Shown here: piece after piece, positions 1 through 8,076 of the stretch
Position numbering within the stretch: position 1 is the first letter of the stretch
Layout of the letters: every line of letters begins with the position of its first letter
From: JAGQSZ01 sp049672765
GTDB lineage: Bacteria; Actinomycetota; Acidimicrobiia; Acidimicrobiales; Microtrichaceae
NCBI GenBank assembly: GCA_049672765.1
Contig: JBATWQ010000169.1
Coordinates: 1-10,405 of the forward strand
Reading direction: 5' to 3'
DNA length: 10,405 nt
Notes under the pieces: model-generated
Database searches by the model: none
What the model was told of the DNA's origin: nothing
Seen by the model: only the letters and a program-made list of their open reading frames with translations
Translations under genes and position numbers: made by a program

Positions 1-1748
1 TCGTCGCCAACATGAAGATCCTGGCTGCGGAAGGCGTTGAAGAGCGGGCCGACCTCCAGCAGTTCGCAGCGCTGCTCGCGCCTCTGATCCACGTGGATGA
101 AGAGGGACTTTCCGACAAGCTGGTGAAGGCGCGCGCCGGTGACCCCTGGGTCAACCTTGCCGAGACCGTGGACATAAAGGTCGCCGAGAAGGCCCTCAGC
201 AAGGTTGAGGCCGCCGGCATCGAGGGTGCACTGACGCTCGAGGACTCGAGCGAACGACTTCACCCCGCAGGTGAGTCCGCATTGCGTGTCATCGGAACAC
301 TCGGTGTCGACGGGCCCGGCAAGAACGCCGGCGTCGAGAAGGCGTTCGATGATGTCCTTAAGGGCACCGACGGCAAGCGCATGGTCGAGGTTTCGACCGA
401 CGGTGGAACGATTCTGGGGGGCGTCCGGGTTCTTGAGCAGGCCAGGCCCGGGGCCACTGTGCAGCTCACGCTGGACCGTACGATGCAGCACGAGGTGGAA
501 CGAATTCTGGCTGACGGCACGAGCAACGCGGCGGCAACTCGCGGCATCGCAATAGTGGGTAGGCCTGCCACGGGCGAGATTTTGGCCGTTGCCTCCGTCG
601 AGAAGAACACCGAGACGGGCAAGGTGGAATTGTCGAAGGGGCCGCTTGCGTTCTCAAACGCCTACCAGGCCGGATCTGTCTTCAAGCTGGTGACGGTCGC
701 AGCGGCGGTCGAAGCAGGTCAAGTCACCGCCGACACCCAGCTCGACGTGCCGGACCACATTCAGATCGACGACCAGAGCTTCGAGGACAACGAACCCCAC
801 CCCACCGAGAGGATGAGCGTCACCCACGTGGTTGCCGAATCATCGAACGTCGGAACAATCATGATCGCCAACGGAGTCGGCAAGCAGGGGCTCTACGACG
901 CGCTCAAGAACTTTGGCTTCGGTACAAGAACGGGCACAGCCCATCCTGCGGAGGCTTCTGGGATCCTTCCCGCTGTCGACAAGTGGACACGGCCGGACCT
1001 CGCCGCGTCGGCGATCGGCACCCACCAAGCAGCGACAGCCCTTCAGCTGTGGGGTGCCTACAACGTGATCGCCAACGGCGGAATGTACGTCCAGCCCAGA
1101 ATCGTCGAGTCGGTCATCGATGCGAACGGCAACAGGAACTCGCCGAGTGTGCTGGCACCCAGGCGCGTCGTCTCGGAGGAGACAGCGACGTCGGTGACGG
1201 GGATGCTCGAGGCAGTGGTGGCTGAGGGAACCGGAAAGCAGTGGTCTCTTCCGGGCTACTCGGTCGCTGCCAAGACCGGAACTTCGAGAATGGCTGCCCC
1301 GAACGGCAACGACCGGAGCGACGGTTACCGCTGGGCCGATGGCCGCTACCACCACATGGCCGCGTTTACCGGATTCCTGCCGGCCGAACGCCCCCAGGTG
1401 TCGATCACTGTGCTGCTCGAAGACGTCAAGGCCGGACTCTACGGCAGCAGCGCCGCCGGCCCGATCTTCTCTAATCTGGCGAGATTGTCCATACGTGAAC
1501 TCGGAATTGCACCCTCGGCAACCGCAAGTGGTGACGAGGATCTGGCGCTACTTCCGGGCACCACGCGCGGCGACGATGGTCGTATCAGGACGACTCCCGC
1601 AGCGGCTGTTGAAGCCGCGGGCACGTCGTCCGACGACGAGCGGTCGACATTGGACAGCTCCAGTTCAAGTTCCAAGAACACCGGCTCGAATGGCACAAGC
1701 TCCAAGAGCTCTGGATCCAGCAGCAGTGGCAGGTCGGACGGCACGTGA
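1..1748 (+). CDS. ftsI: Septal peptidoglycan transpeptidase FtsI (class B PBP, PBP3-like), 5' partial
   Basis: D,D-transpeptidase that crosslinks septal peptidoglycan outside the membrane, as partner of FtsW. The reading frame is open from the left edge (codons from base 3: Val-Ala-Asn, then Met at 12), so the N-terminal cytoplasmic tail, membrane anchor and first part of the pedestal domain lie outside the window; Met at 12 is internal. Numbering from that Met, residues 1 to about 145 are the pedestal/dimerisation domain, with the RLHPAGE segment at 82-88. The transpeptidase domain follows to about 495 with all three penicillin-binding motifs: SVFK at 222-225 (nucleophile Ser222), SSN at 277-279 and KTG at 421-423. 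No PASTA domain follows; the protein ends in a Ser/Gly-rich tail (about 539-578). The stop overlaps the murE start. Alternatives such as an elongation-type PBP2 are less likely beside ftsW, murE and ftsQ. Confidence 0.95.
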   Translation, partial: VANMKILAAEGVEERADLQQFAALLAPLIHVDEEGLSDKLVKARAGDPWVNLAETVDIKVAEKALSKVEAAGIEGALTLEDSSERLHPAGESALRVIGTLGVDGPGKNAGVEKAFDDVLKGTDGKRMVEVSTDGGTILGGVRVLEQARPGATVQLTLDRTMQHEVERILADGTSNAAATRGIAIVGRPATGEILAVASVEKNTETGKVELSKGPLAFSNAYQAGSVFKLVTVAAAVEAGQVTADTQLDVPDHIQIDDQSFEDNEPHPTERMSVTHVVAESSNVGTIMIANGVGKQGLYDALKNFGFGTRTGTAHPAEASGILPAVDKWTRPDLAASAIGTHQAATALQLWGAYNVIANGGMYVQPRIVESVIDANGNRNSPSVLAPRRVVSEETATSVTGMLEAVVAEGTGKQWSLPGYSVAAKTGTSRMAAPNGNDRSDGYRWADGRYHHMAAFTGFLPAERPQVSITVLLEDVKAGLYGSSAAGPIFSNLARLSIRELGIAPSATASGDEDLALLPGTTRGDDGRIRTTPAAAVEAAGTSSDDERSTLDSSSSSSKNTGSNGTSSKSSGSSSSGRSDGT

Positions 1749-3208
1749 TGAGGTTGTCCGAACTTCGCGCCCAGATGTCTCTGGCAAGGTCGTCCGGCAG
1801 CGCCGGGTCGACAGCGGTGACGGCCGATCCCGAAGTTCGCGACGTGACCCACAACTCTTCCGATGTAGCTCCAGGTTCACTCTTCTGTTGCCTCACGGGG
1901 GCGACGAGAGACGGACATGACTTTGCCTTTGCAGCGGTCGAAGCCGGCGCTGTTGCGCTGCTGTGCGAGAGACCTCTTGGTCTCGGGGTTCCGGAAATCG
2001 TCACCGGTGATGCGCGGATCGCAATGGCTGAAGCTGCGGCGATCTTCTGGGGTCGACCCTCCGAGAAGCTCAGGCTGGTAGGGGTCACCGGCACCAACGG
2101 CAAGACGACCGTTGTCACCCTGGTGACCGGGATTCTCGCCAGGACGGGTCACTCCGCCCGCTCGATCGGAACTCTCACCGGTGAGCGGACCACTCCAGAA
2201 TCGACCGATCTGCAGCGTGAACTCGCGAAAATGGTCGCCGACGGGGTTACCCACGTGGCTGTCGAGGTGTCCTCGCACGCACTGGTCCAACACCGCGTGG
2301 ACCAAGTGCGATTCGATATTGCGGTGTTCACCAACCTCGGTACCGACCATCTGGACTTCCATCGCACCCCAGAGGCCTATTTCGCGGCGAAGGCAAAGCT
2401 GTTCGAGCCAACCCAGAGCGACGTCGGAATCGTGTTCGTCGACGACATCCACGGCCGCCTTCTCTACGACGCGAGCGGGGCGACATTCACCGCCGTTTCC
2501 ATCGACGACGCCAAGGGCCTGACAAGTGACGGAACCGGGTCCCGCTTCACATGGCGCGACAACAGGGTGGATCTTCCCCTGGTCGGTCGCTACAACGTCA
2601 TCGACGCGCTGCTGGCCGCCGAGGTGTGTGCCGAACTCGGAGTCGCCCCGGCCGAGGTGGCCGACGCCCTCAAACACGCGGATGTCGTACCGGGACGCTT
2701 CGAAACCTTCAGGTCCGACCCGGGCTCCGGAAGGTCCGTCTCGGTCGTAGTCGACTACGCACACACCCCCGACGCCCTCGAGAGCGCTCTCGAAGCCGCA
2801 CGCGAGGTGACACCGTCGGGAGCGAGGTTGACCGTAGTTTTCGGTTGCGGTGGGGATCGTGACCGCTCCAAGCGACCGATGATGGGTGAGGTGGCGGCGC
2901 GGCTCGCAGATCGCGTGGTTCTCACCAACGACAACCCTCGATCCGATGACCCCGCCGGGATCATCGATGAAATTCGGGACGGGTTCGGCGCAGGCCTGTC
3001 GGAGAATCCCGACCGCATGGTCGACACCGAGGTGATCGCGGATCGACGCGAAGCCATCTCCAGCGCAATCGCCGGGGCGGGGGAGAACGGCGTTGTGCTC
3101 GTCGCGGGCAAAGGCCACGAGCGTGGCCAGATCTTCGCCGACAGGGTCGAACCATTCGATGACCGCGAAGTCGTACGGGAGATACTTGGACTGCAGGACG
3201 CGAAGTGA
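1748..3208 (+). CDS. murE: UDP-MurNAc-L-Ala-D-Glu:diaminopimelate ligase MurE
   Basis: Cytoplasmic ATP-dependent Mur ligase that adds the third stem-peptide residue. At 486 aa it is of normal length with the three Mur ligase domains. Visible motifs are the P-loop TGTNGKTT (114-121), VEVSSHAL (172-179), the NLGTDHLDFH segment (196-205) and the carbamylation-type Lys in YFAAK (Lys215). DNPR (395-398) and GKGHE (454-458) follow in the C-terminal domain. DNPR marks diaminopimelate-adding enzymes, whereas lysine-adding ones have a different fourth residue; meso- and LL-DAP cannot be told apart from this. The N-terminal uracil-binding segment reads HNSS (35-38) where DSR is usual. ATG at 1748 overlaps the ftsI stop by one base (TGATG). 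GTG at 1745, one codon earlier, would give a GTGA overlap and is equally possible. Confidence 0.96.
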   Translation: MRLSELRAQMSLARSSGSAGSTAVTADPEVRDVTHNSSDVAPGSLFCCLTGATRDGHDFAFAAVEAGAVALLCERPLGLGVPEIVTGDARIAMAEAAAIFWGRPSEKLRLVGVTGTNGKTTVVTLVTGILARTGHSARSIGTLTGERTTPESTDLQRELAKMVADGVTHVAVEVSSHALVQHRVDQVRFDIAVFTNLGTDHLDFHRTPEAYFAAKAKLFEPTQSDVGIVFVDDIHGRLLYDASGATFTAVSIDDAKGLTSDGTGSRFTWRDNRVDLPLVGRYNVIDALLAAEVCAELGVAPAEVADALKHADVVPGRFETFRSDPGSGRSVSVVVDYAHTPDALESALEAAREVTPSGARLTVVFGCGGDRDRSKRPMMGEVAARLADRVVLTNDNPRSDDPAGIIDEIRDGFGAGLSENPDRMVDTEVIADRREAISSAIAGAGENGVVLVAGKGHERGQIFADRVEPFDDREVVREILGLQDAK

Positions 3209-4236
3209 TCGCGCTTCTCCTTGCCGCGGGCATTTCGACGATCGTCTCGGTGTTGGGCACCAAGGTTCTGATTCTCTGGCTCACCAGACGGGATATCGGA
3301 CAGCCGATCCACGAGGATGTTCCCAAGGGCCACATGCTCAAGGCGGGAACTCCAACCATGGGTGGCATCGCCATAGTTGTGGGTGCCCTCGTCGGCTACA
3401 TGGTCTCGAACTTCTGGGAGGGCGTGTTCAGCTGGACCGGGCTGGCGACGATGCTGTCCATAGCGGCCGCAGGATTCGTCGGGTTCCTCGACGACTGGCT
3501 GAAGGTTTCCAGGTCCAAGAATCTGGGCCTCAACAAGCGGGCCAAGACTATTGGTCTGTTCCTGGTCGCAGTGGGCTTCGTGACGCTGATGCTGTGGCGC
3601 ACACACGTTCACACCACCATCAGCTTCGCCCAGTGGAACGACCTCGGCTGGAACATCGGGAAGGTCGGATGGTCGATCTTCGCGATACTGCTCATCTCGG
3701 CCACCACCAACGCGGTGAACCTGACCGACGGACTTGATGGACTGGCGGCTGGCTCGGCCGGAATCGTGTTCGCCGGCTACGTGATCATCGGGTACTGGAT
3801 CTTCCGGTACTCGGGCCTCTACGGAATCAACATCGGGCTCGATCTGTCGGTAGTTGCCGCAGCAATGATGGGGGCCTGCGCCGGCTTCCTGTGGTGGAAC
3901 GCCGCCCCGGCGCAGATCTTCATGGGTGACACCGGGTCGCTGGCAATCGGGATGGCGCTCGCGGCGCTCGCCCTCAGTTCGTCCACGGCGCTGCTGCTAC
4001 CCATCCTCGGACTGCTGTTCGTATTGGAAACGGCATCGGTCATCATCCAGGTCATCAGCTTCCGCTCGACCGGGCGCCGGGTGTTCCGGATGGCTCCGAT
4101 CCACCACCACTTTGAACTCTCTGGCTGGCCCGAGACCACTGTGATCATCCGTCTCTGGATGCTGACCGCCGCCTGCACGGCATTCGGGCTCGGCCTGTTC
4201 TACCGAGAGTTCATCCACCTTGAAGGACTTCGATGA
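3205..4236 (+). CDS. mraY: Phospho-N-acetylmuramoyl-pentapeptide transferase MraY (lipid I synthase)
   Basis: Integral membrane enzyme that transfers phospho-MurNAc-pentapeptide from UDP to undecaprenyl phosphate, making lipid I on the cytoplasmic face. The 343 aa show about ten hydrophobic segments and all the family signatures: GTPTMGG (48-54), FLDDWLK with the Asp pair 96-97, NLTDGLDGL (172-180), MGDTGSLAIG (240-249, Asp242) and the histidine motif MAPIHHHFE (296-304). Length is slightly below the 360 aa of E. coli MraY, mainly through a short N-terminus. The start is GTG, sharing GTGA with the murE stop; AGGA at 3195-3198 lies six bases before it. The gene directly follows murE and directly precedes ftsW, so there is no murF before it and no murD after it. 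Confidence 0.97.
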   Translation: MIALLLAAGISTIVSVLGTKVLILWLTRRDIGQPIHEDVPKGHMLKAGTPTMGGIAIVVGALVGYMVSNFWEGVFSWTGLATMLSIAAAGFVGFLDDWLKVSRSKNLGLNKRAKTIGLFLVAVGFVTLMLWRTHVHTTISFAQWNDLGWNIGKVGWSIFAILLISATTNAVNLTDGLDGLAAGSAGIVFAGYVIIGYWIFRYSGLYGINIGLDLSVVAAAMMGACAGFLWWNAAPAQIFMGDTGSLAIGMALAALALSSSTALLLPILGLLFVLETASVIIQVISFRSTGRRVFRMAPIHHHFELSGWPETTVIIRLWMLTAACTAFGLGLFYREFIHLEGLR

Positions 4237-5432
4237 CTGCTGCGGCCCGGAGAAACTCAACGACACGGAACCGGGCATCACGGCGCGCGGACATACAGGT
4301 GATCCATCGCGGTCCTACGGCCGAGCAACTCCTGATCGGTTCGGTCGTCGTCCTCTGCCTGCTCGGGCTGATCATGGTCTACTCGGCCTCATCGGTGTCC
4401 TCGGTACAGGACGGTGGCGCAAGTTGGACGAAGGTGCTCCGACAGTTCCTCTGGATGGTGGCCGGGCTGGGCGCCGGGTACGGGGCTTCGAGAATTCCGC
4501 TGTCAACATGGAAGAACCGGCTGGCGACTCCTTTGATCATGCTGGCGGCCTGCCTGCAGGGATTCCTGTTCGTAGCTGCGCTGGTAAAGAAGGCGGGTGG
4601 TTCGGACCTGCCGTTCGCCATCACCGTCAACGGCGCAACCCGTTGGGTCGGCTACGGGCCGCTGCGGGGCCAGCCGTCGGATCTGGTGAAGATCGCGTTG
4701 ATCCTCTGGTTGGCGAAGTATCTCGATGACCGCCGACGGCGGATCGGTGCATGGGATGCCCTCTATCCGATCCTGGTCGGAACTGCTGTGCTCGCCATGT
4801 TCGTGATGGCGGGGGATGACATGGGAACGACCCTTCTGCTGGGCGTGATCATGTTGACGATGCTGACCCTGGCCGGCACGCCGCTGCGGCAGGTCGGAAT
4901 CATCGCCTCGGTCGGCGGCCTGTTGGCCACGATCTTCCTCTTCCTGGGCGAGGGTTTTCGTCTCAAGAGGATCTCTGCGTTCATGCACCCCGAGCAGAGT
5001 CGGGCCGAGGCCGGCTACCAGTTGCTCCAGTCGCAGATCGGGCTGGCGTCGGGCGGGCTCTTCGGCAGCGGGCCGGGCAACTCCAAGGCCAAGTACGGAT
5101 ACCTTCCCGAGGCGGATACCGACTTCATTCTCGCCGTAATCGGCGAGGAGTTGGGGCTCTTCGGGTCGCTCGTGGTCCTTGCGGCGTTTCTCTTGTTCAT
5201 GTTCGCCGGCGTGTGGATCGCACTGCGTTGCAGGTCCCGATTCGGTCGACTTGTCGCGTTCGGCATCACGACCTGGGTCGGAATTCAGGCCCTGATCAAC
5301 ATCGGTGTGACGGTCGGGGCTCTACCGACCAAGGGCATCACCCTTCCGTTCGTGTCCTATGGCGGTTCGTCGCTGCTCATGTGCATGTTCGCGGTGGGCA
5401 TAATGTCGTCGGTGGCCAGGGAAGCGACGTGA
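4233..5432 (+). CDS. ftsW: Septal SEDS peptidoglycan glycosyltransferase FtsW
   Basis: Multi-spanning membrane protein that polymerises lipid II at the division site together with FtsI. It has 399 aa, about ten hydrophobic segments and a basic cytoplasmic N-terminus of about 30 residues. SEDS signatures are MVYSASS (48-54), GQPSDLVK (146-153), GYQLLQSQ (261-268), the YLPEADTDF segment (290-298) and SYGGSSLL (375-382). Asp297 in the TDF triplet aligns with the proposed catalytic Asp297 of E. coli FtsW. Departures from common forms are GDDMGT (194-199) where QPDLGT is usual and GPGNS (280-284) where GLGNS is usual. ATG at 4233 shares ATGA with the mraY stop, with AAGGA at 4223-4227 five bases upstream. 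The neighbours ftsI and murG favour FtsW over RodA. Confidence 0.95.
   Translation: MTAAARRNSTTRNRASRRADIQVIHRGPTAEQLLIGSVVVLCLLGLIMVYSASSVSSVQDGGASWTKVLRQFLWMVAGLGAGYGASRIPLSTWKNRLATPLIMLAACLQGFLFVAALVKKAGGSDLPFAITVNGATRWVGYGPLRGQPSDLVKIALILWLAKYLDDRRRRIGAWDALYPILVGTAVLAMFVMAGDDMGTTLLLGVIMLTMLTLAGTPLRQVGIIASVGGLLATIFLFLGEGFRLKRISAFMHPEQSRAEAGYQLLQSQIGLASGGLFGSGPGNSKAKYGYLPEADTDFILAVIGEELGLFGSLVVLAAFLLFMFAGVWIALRCRSRFGRLVAFGITTWVGIQALINIGVTVGALPTKGITLPFVSYGGSSLLMCMFAVGIMSSVAREAT
5418..5422 (+). promoter_or_regulatory. murG ribosome binding site
   Basis: AGGGA lies six bases before the GTG at 5429, inside the last ftsW codons. It supports the GTG that overlaps the ftsW stop as the murG start rather than any codon further upstream. 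Confidence 0.6.
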
Positions 5433-6679
5433 GTGCAGGGTCCGCCCAGGGTTCCGGTGCCGCTGCTGTCAGCGGGGACGGAGGCACCTGGGCGTTGATC
5501 GTCGGGGGCGGTACGGCGGGCCACGTGCTTCCCGGGATCGCCGTGGCCCGTGAGCTGACCAGACGCGGCCACGAAGCCTCATCGATCCACTTCGTCGGTG
5601 CCGAGCGTGGCATCGAGTCGCGCCTGGTGCCCGAGGCCGGCTTCGGCATCACCCTCCTACCGGGACGCGGGATCCAACGAAAGCTGACCGCGGCCAACTT
5701 CGGTGCCATCTGGGGACTTACCCGGGCAGTATTCAAGGCGATTGCCCTGGTCCGCAGGCGTAGGCCGGCTGTTGTCCTGGCGCTGGGCGGATTTGCGAGC
5801 CTCGCCTGTTCGCTCGCCGCAGTCCTTTGGCGGGTACCCCTTGTCGTTGCTGAGCAGAACGCGAGGGCTGGCGCGTCCAATCGCATTTTCGGCCGGTTCG
5901 CAAAGGCTTGCGCCGTCCCGTTCTCCGACACGGACCTTCCGAAGCTGGTGGTGACCGGAAATCCGGTGCGCGAAGAGATACTCGAGGCAGCGCGCGATCG
6001 GGACCCTGCCCAGGCGCGACGAGCTCTCGGGCTGCCACAGGACCGGACGGTGATCGTTGCCTTCGCCGGGTCCCTCGGCTCGCGTCGGCTCAACGAGGCG
6101 GTCATCGGCGCCGTGGAACGGTGGTCCGAACGGACCGATCTCGCAGTTCACCACGTCATCGGGACCAGGGACTGGGAAGCCCGCAAGACTCCCACGACGT
6201 CGGGCATCCATTATCAGGCCGTTCCCTACGAGGAGCGGATGGCAACCGTCCTGGCGGCGGCGGATCTGGCGATCTGTCGTTCCGGCGGAACGACAGTGGC
6301 GGAGTTGACCGTCATGGGCCTTCCGTCGGTGCTGGTCCCCCTACCCATCGCAACTCGGGACCACCAGAGGGCAAATGCCGGCGAACTGGTCAAAGCCGAC
6401 GGCGCGGTGCTGGTGAGCGACGACGAATTCGACGCAGATCGACTCGTCGCCGAGGTCGCCAAAATTCTGGACCAAGACGAGTCGCACCTGGCGGACATGG
6501 CGGCCGCGTCCGCTCGACTGGGACGTCGCGACGCTGCGGGCGCTGTGGCCGACCTGGTAGAGAGGCACGCGAGGCGCTCCCCGGGACCTGCGGGTGGCCG
6601 CACGGCTGGTGGTGGAAACGCTGGTGGAGGCACCGGTGGCGGAAGTGCCGGTGGAGGCACCCCGGAGTCAGAGCAATGA
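5429..6679 (+). CDS. murG: UDP-GlcNAc:lipid I N-acetylglucosaminyltransferase MurG
   Basis: Peripheral membrane GT-B glycosyltransferase that adds GlcNAc to lipid I, giving lipid II. Residues 20-380 form the enzyme: GGGTAGHVLPG (26-36), GGFAS (120-124), AEQNARAG (141-148), TGNPVR (176-181), the phosphate-loop form AGSLGS (213-218; GGSxGA is usual), and CRSGGTTVAEL (283-293), with Glu292 expected to bind the UDP ribose, then DHQRANA (311-317). The chosen start is GTG at 5429, which shares GTGA with the ftsW stop and has AGGGA at 5418-5422. The frame is open further upstream inside ftsW, but those residues do not resemble MurG. At 416 aa the protein is longer than the usual 355-380 because of an Ala/Gly/Ser-rich leader (1-19) and a Gly-rich C-terminal tail (386-416). 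Confidence 0.95.
   Translation: MSAGSAQGSGAAAVSGDGGTWALIVGGGTAGHVLPGIAVARELTRRGHEASSIHFVGAERGIESRLVPEAGFGITLLPGRGIQRKLTAANFGAIWGLTRAVFKAIALVRRRRPAVVLALGGFASLACSLAAVLWRVPLVVAEQNARAGASNRIFGRFAKACAVPFSDTDLPKLVVTGNPVREEILEAARDRDPAQARRALGLPQDRTVIVAFAGSLGSRRLNEAVIGAVERWSERTDLAVHHVIGTRDWEARKTPTTSGIHYQAVPYEERMATVLAAADLAICRSGGTTVAELTVMGLPSVLVPLPIATRDHQRANAGELVKADGAVLVSDDEFDADRLVAEVAKILDQDESHLADMAAASARLGRRDAAGAVADLVERHARRSPGPAGGRTAGGGNAGGGTGGGSAGGGTPESEQ
6608..6661 (+). repeat. Two-copy 27-base in-frame tandem repeat encoding the MurG Gly-rich tail
   Basis: Two adjacent 27-base units (6608-6634 and 6635-6661) encode GGGNAGGGT and GGGSAGGGT, MurG residues 394-402 and 403-411. They differ in four bases by eye, and only Asn/Ser changes in the protein. 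They sit in the glycine-rich C-terminal extension just before the murC start. This is seen directly; that it is a flexible tail outside the GT-B fold is inference. Confidence 0.85.
6664..6667 (+). promoter_or_regulatory. murC ribosome binding site
   Basis: GGAG lies eight bases before the ATG at 6676, within the last murG codons. It supports this ATG as the murC start although the frame is open far upstream inside murG. Confidence 0.6.
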
Positions 6680-8076
6680 CGTCTGAAGTTCCCGACCTGT
6701 CCCGACAGCGGCTGATCCATGTCGTTGCAGCAGGTGGGGCCGGAATGTCCGCGATTGCAACACTGCTGGTCGAACAGGGTCACGCTGTCAGCGGTTCCGA
6801 CCAGATTGACGGCCCGGCGCTGCGCCGACTCGGCGAGATCGGTGTGTCGACCCACGTCGGTCACCACGCCGCCAACGTCGGGGACGCCGAAATGCTCGTC
6901 GTGTCGACGGCGGTCACCGACGACAACGTCGAGATCGTCGAGGCCGGCCGTCGGGGAATCCCGGTCCTCAGACGGATCGACCTTCTTCCGGCGCTCGCCC
7001 AGGTGCAGCCTTTTCTCTCCGTCACCGGGACCCACGGCAAGACCACGACCACGTCGATGCTCGCAGTGGCCCTCGATTCGATCGGCGCCGACCCAAGCTT
7101 TCTAATCGGCGCCACGGTACCCAGGCTCGGAGCAGCTGCAGGGTACCGACCCGGTGCCTATCTGGTTCTCGAGGCCGATGAGAGCGATGGCAGCTTCATG
7201 GCGGGGCCCCGGTCCGGAGTGATCCTCACCAACGTCGAAGCGGATCACCTGGAGTACTGGGGTTCGTGGGAAGCGCTCAAGGCCGGTTTCCGCAAGTTCC
7301 TGACCCAAACTGGCGGTCCCAGGATCGTCTGCGCCGACGACAGTGTCGCAATGGAGGTCGCCGCGGGCCTCGACGTTGTCACCTACGGAACGGCGCCAGG
7401 CTCCACCTATCGAATGACCGATGTCGTGACCGACGGGCTGAGCTCAACCTTCACACTGGTCGGGCCGGCAATCCGTCTTGAGGTGAAGCTGGCGGTTCCG
7501 GGACTGCACAACGCCACGAACGCATCCGGTGCGCTGGCGATGGTCGGAGCGTTGGGAATGGACGTGGCCGCAGCGGCGCTCGGGTTGTCTCACTTCACCG
7601 GCGTCGCCAGGCGCTTCGAGGCGCGCGGACAAAAGGGGGGCGTGCAGTTCGTGGACGACTATGCACACCTGCCGACCGAAGTCCGAGCCGCCCTTGCGGC
7701 CGCCAGAGGCGGTGGGTGGGGCAGGGTCGTCGCGACGTTCCAACCTCACAGGTATTCACGGACCGAAGCGCTGTGGGCGGACTTCGCGGACGCCTTCGCC
7801 GATGCCGATGTCCTCGTCCTAACCGACATCTACGCGGCGGGCGAAGAACCCCGGCCGGGAGTCACCGGTCGACTGCTGTTCGACGCGGTCCGTGCGGCGC
7901 ACCCCTCTGCCCACGTCGTCTGGCAGCCGAGCCTCGATGACGCAGCCAGGTACCTGGCCGGTGAACTGCGGGACCGGGACATGTGCATGTCCATCGGAGC
8001 CGGTGACGTGACGACCCTGGCTGATCTGGTCCAGGCCCAGATGCCCGATGGCCAGGTGGATGGCGACGATGCCTGA
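6676..8076 (+). CDS. murC: UDP-N-acetylmuramate:L-alanine ligase MurC
   Basis: Cytoplasmic ATP-dependent ligase that adds L-Ala to UDP-MurNAc, the first stem-peptide step. The 466 aa are of normal length with three Mur ligase domains. The N-terminal nucleotide-fold motif reads HVVAAGGAGMS (15-25). The P-loop is TGTHGKTTT (117-125), followed by LEADESDGSF (165-174), NVEADHLEYW (186-195) and VPGLHNATNA (274-283). The C-terminal domain has DDYAHLPTEV (327-336) and QPHRYSRT (356-363), typical of MurC. Two positions differ from the common pattern: Ala18 where the GxGG motif normally has its first Gly, and Leu332 where a second His is usual. The ATG shares ATGA with the murG stop. The gene ends inside the start region of murB. 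Confidence 0.96.
   Translation: MTSEVPDLSRQRLIHVVAAGGAGMSAIATLLVEQGHAVSGSDQIDGPALRRLGEIGVSTHVGHHAANVGDAEMLVVSTAVTDDNVEIVEAGRRGIPVLRRIDLLPALAQVQPFLSVTGTHGKTTTTSMLAVALDSIGADPSFLIGATVPRLGAAAGYRPGAYLVLEADESDGSFMAGPRSGVILTNVEADHLEYWGSWEALKAGFRKFLTQTGGPRIVCADDSVAMEVAAGLDVVTYGTAPGSTYRMTDVVTDGLSSTFTLVGPAIRLEVKLAVPGLHNATNASGALAMVGALGMDVAAAALGLSHFTGVARRFEARGQKGGVQFVDDYAHLPTEVRAALAAARGGGWGRVVATFQPHRYSRTEALWADFADAFADADVLVLTDIYAAGEEPRPGVTGRLLFDAVRAAHPSAHVVWQPSLDDAARYLAGELRDRDMCMSIGAGDVTTLADLVQAQMPDGQVDGDDA
8054..8060 (+). promoter_or_regulatory. murB ribosome binding site
   Basis: AGGTGGA lies eight bases before the ATG at 8069. It favours 8069 over the in-frame ATGs at 8048 and 8060: the site would lie inside or too close to a gene starting at either of those. 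Confidence 0.55.

Noticed and set aside
1877..3118. Long open frame on the - strand opposite murE (413 codons)
   Set aside because: It lies wholly antisense to a clear murE, its translation shows no family motif, and long antisense frames are common in GC-rich coding DNA.
1748..3208. MurE as a bifunctional ligase replacing MurF or MurD
   Set aside because: It has only one P-loop and one set of three domains at normal length, so no second ligase module is present.
2755..3612. Open frame on the - strand across the murE-mraY junction (285 codons)
   Set aside because: It has no recognisable motif, and both genes beneath it are fully supported on the + strand.
3093..3737. A + strand open frame across the end of murE and the start of mraY (214 codons)
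   Set aside because: It is a frame-shifted reading of both genes, without any motif.
5213..5428. Upstream extension of the murG frame inside ftsW
   Set aside because: These codons overlap conserved FtsW residues and encode nothing like MurG; the GTG at 5429 has a good ribosome binding site and the overlap typical of this cluster.
5908..6675. Upstream extension of the murC frame inside murG (256 codons)
   Set aside because: The Arg/Gly-rich translation is a shadow of MurG; MurC homology begins just after the ATG at 6676.
6226..7035. Open frame on the - strand across the murG-murC junction (269 codons), with a Pro-rich stretch
   Set aside because: The Pro-rich stretch is the reverse complement of the MurG glycine repeats; there is nothing else to support a gene.
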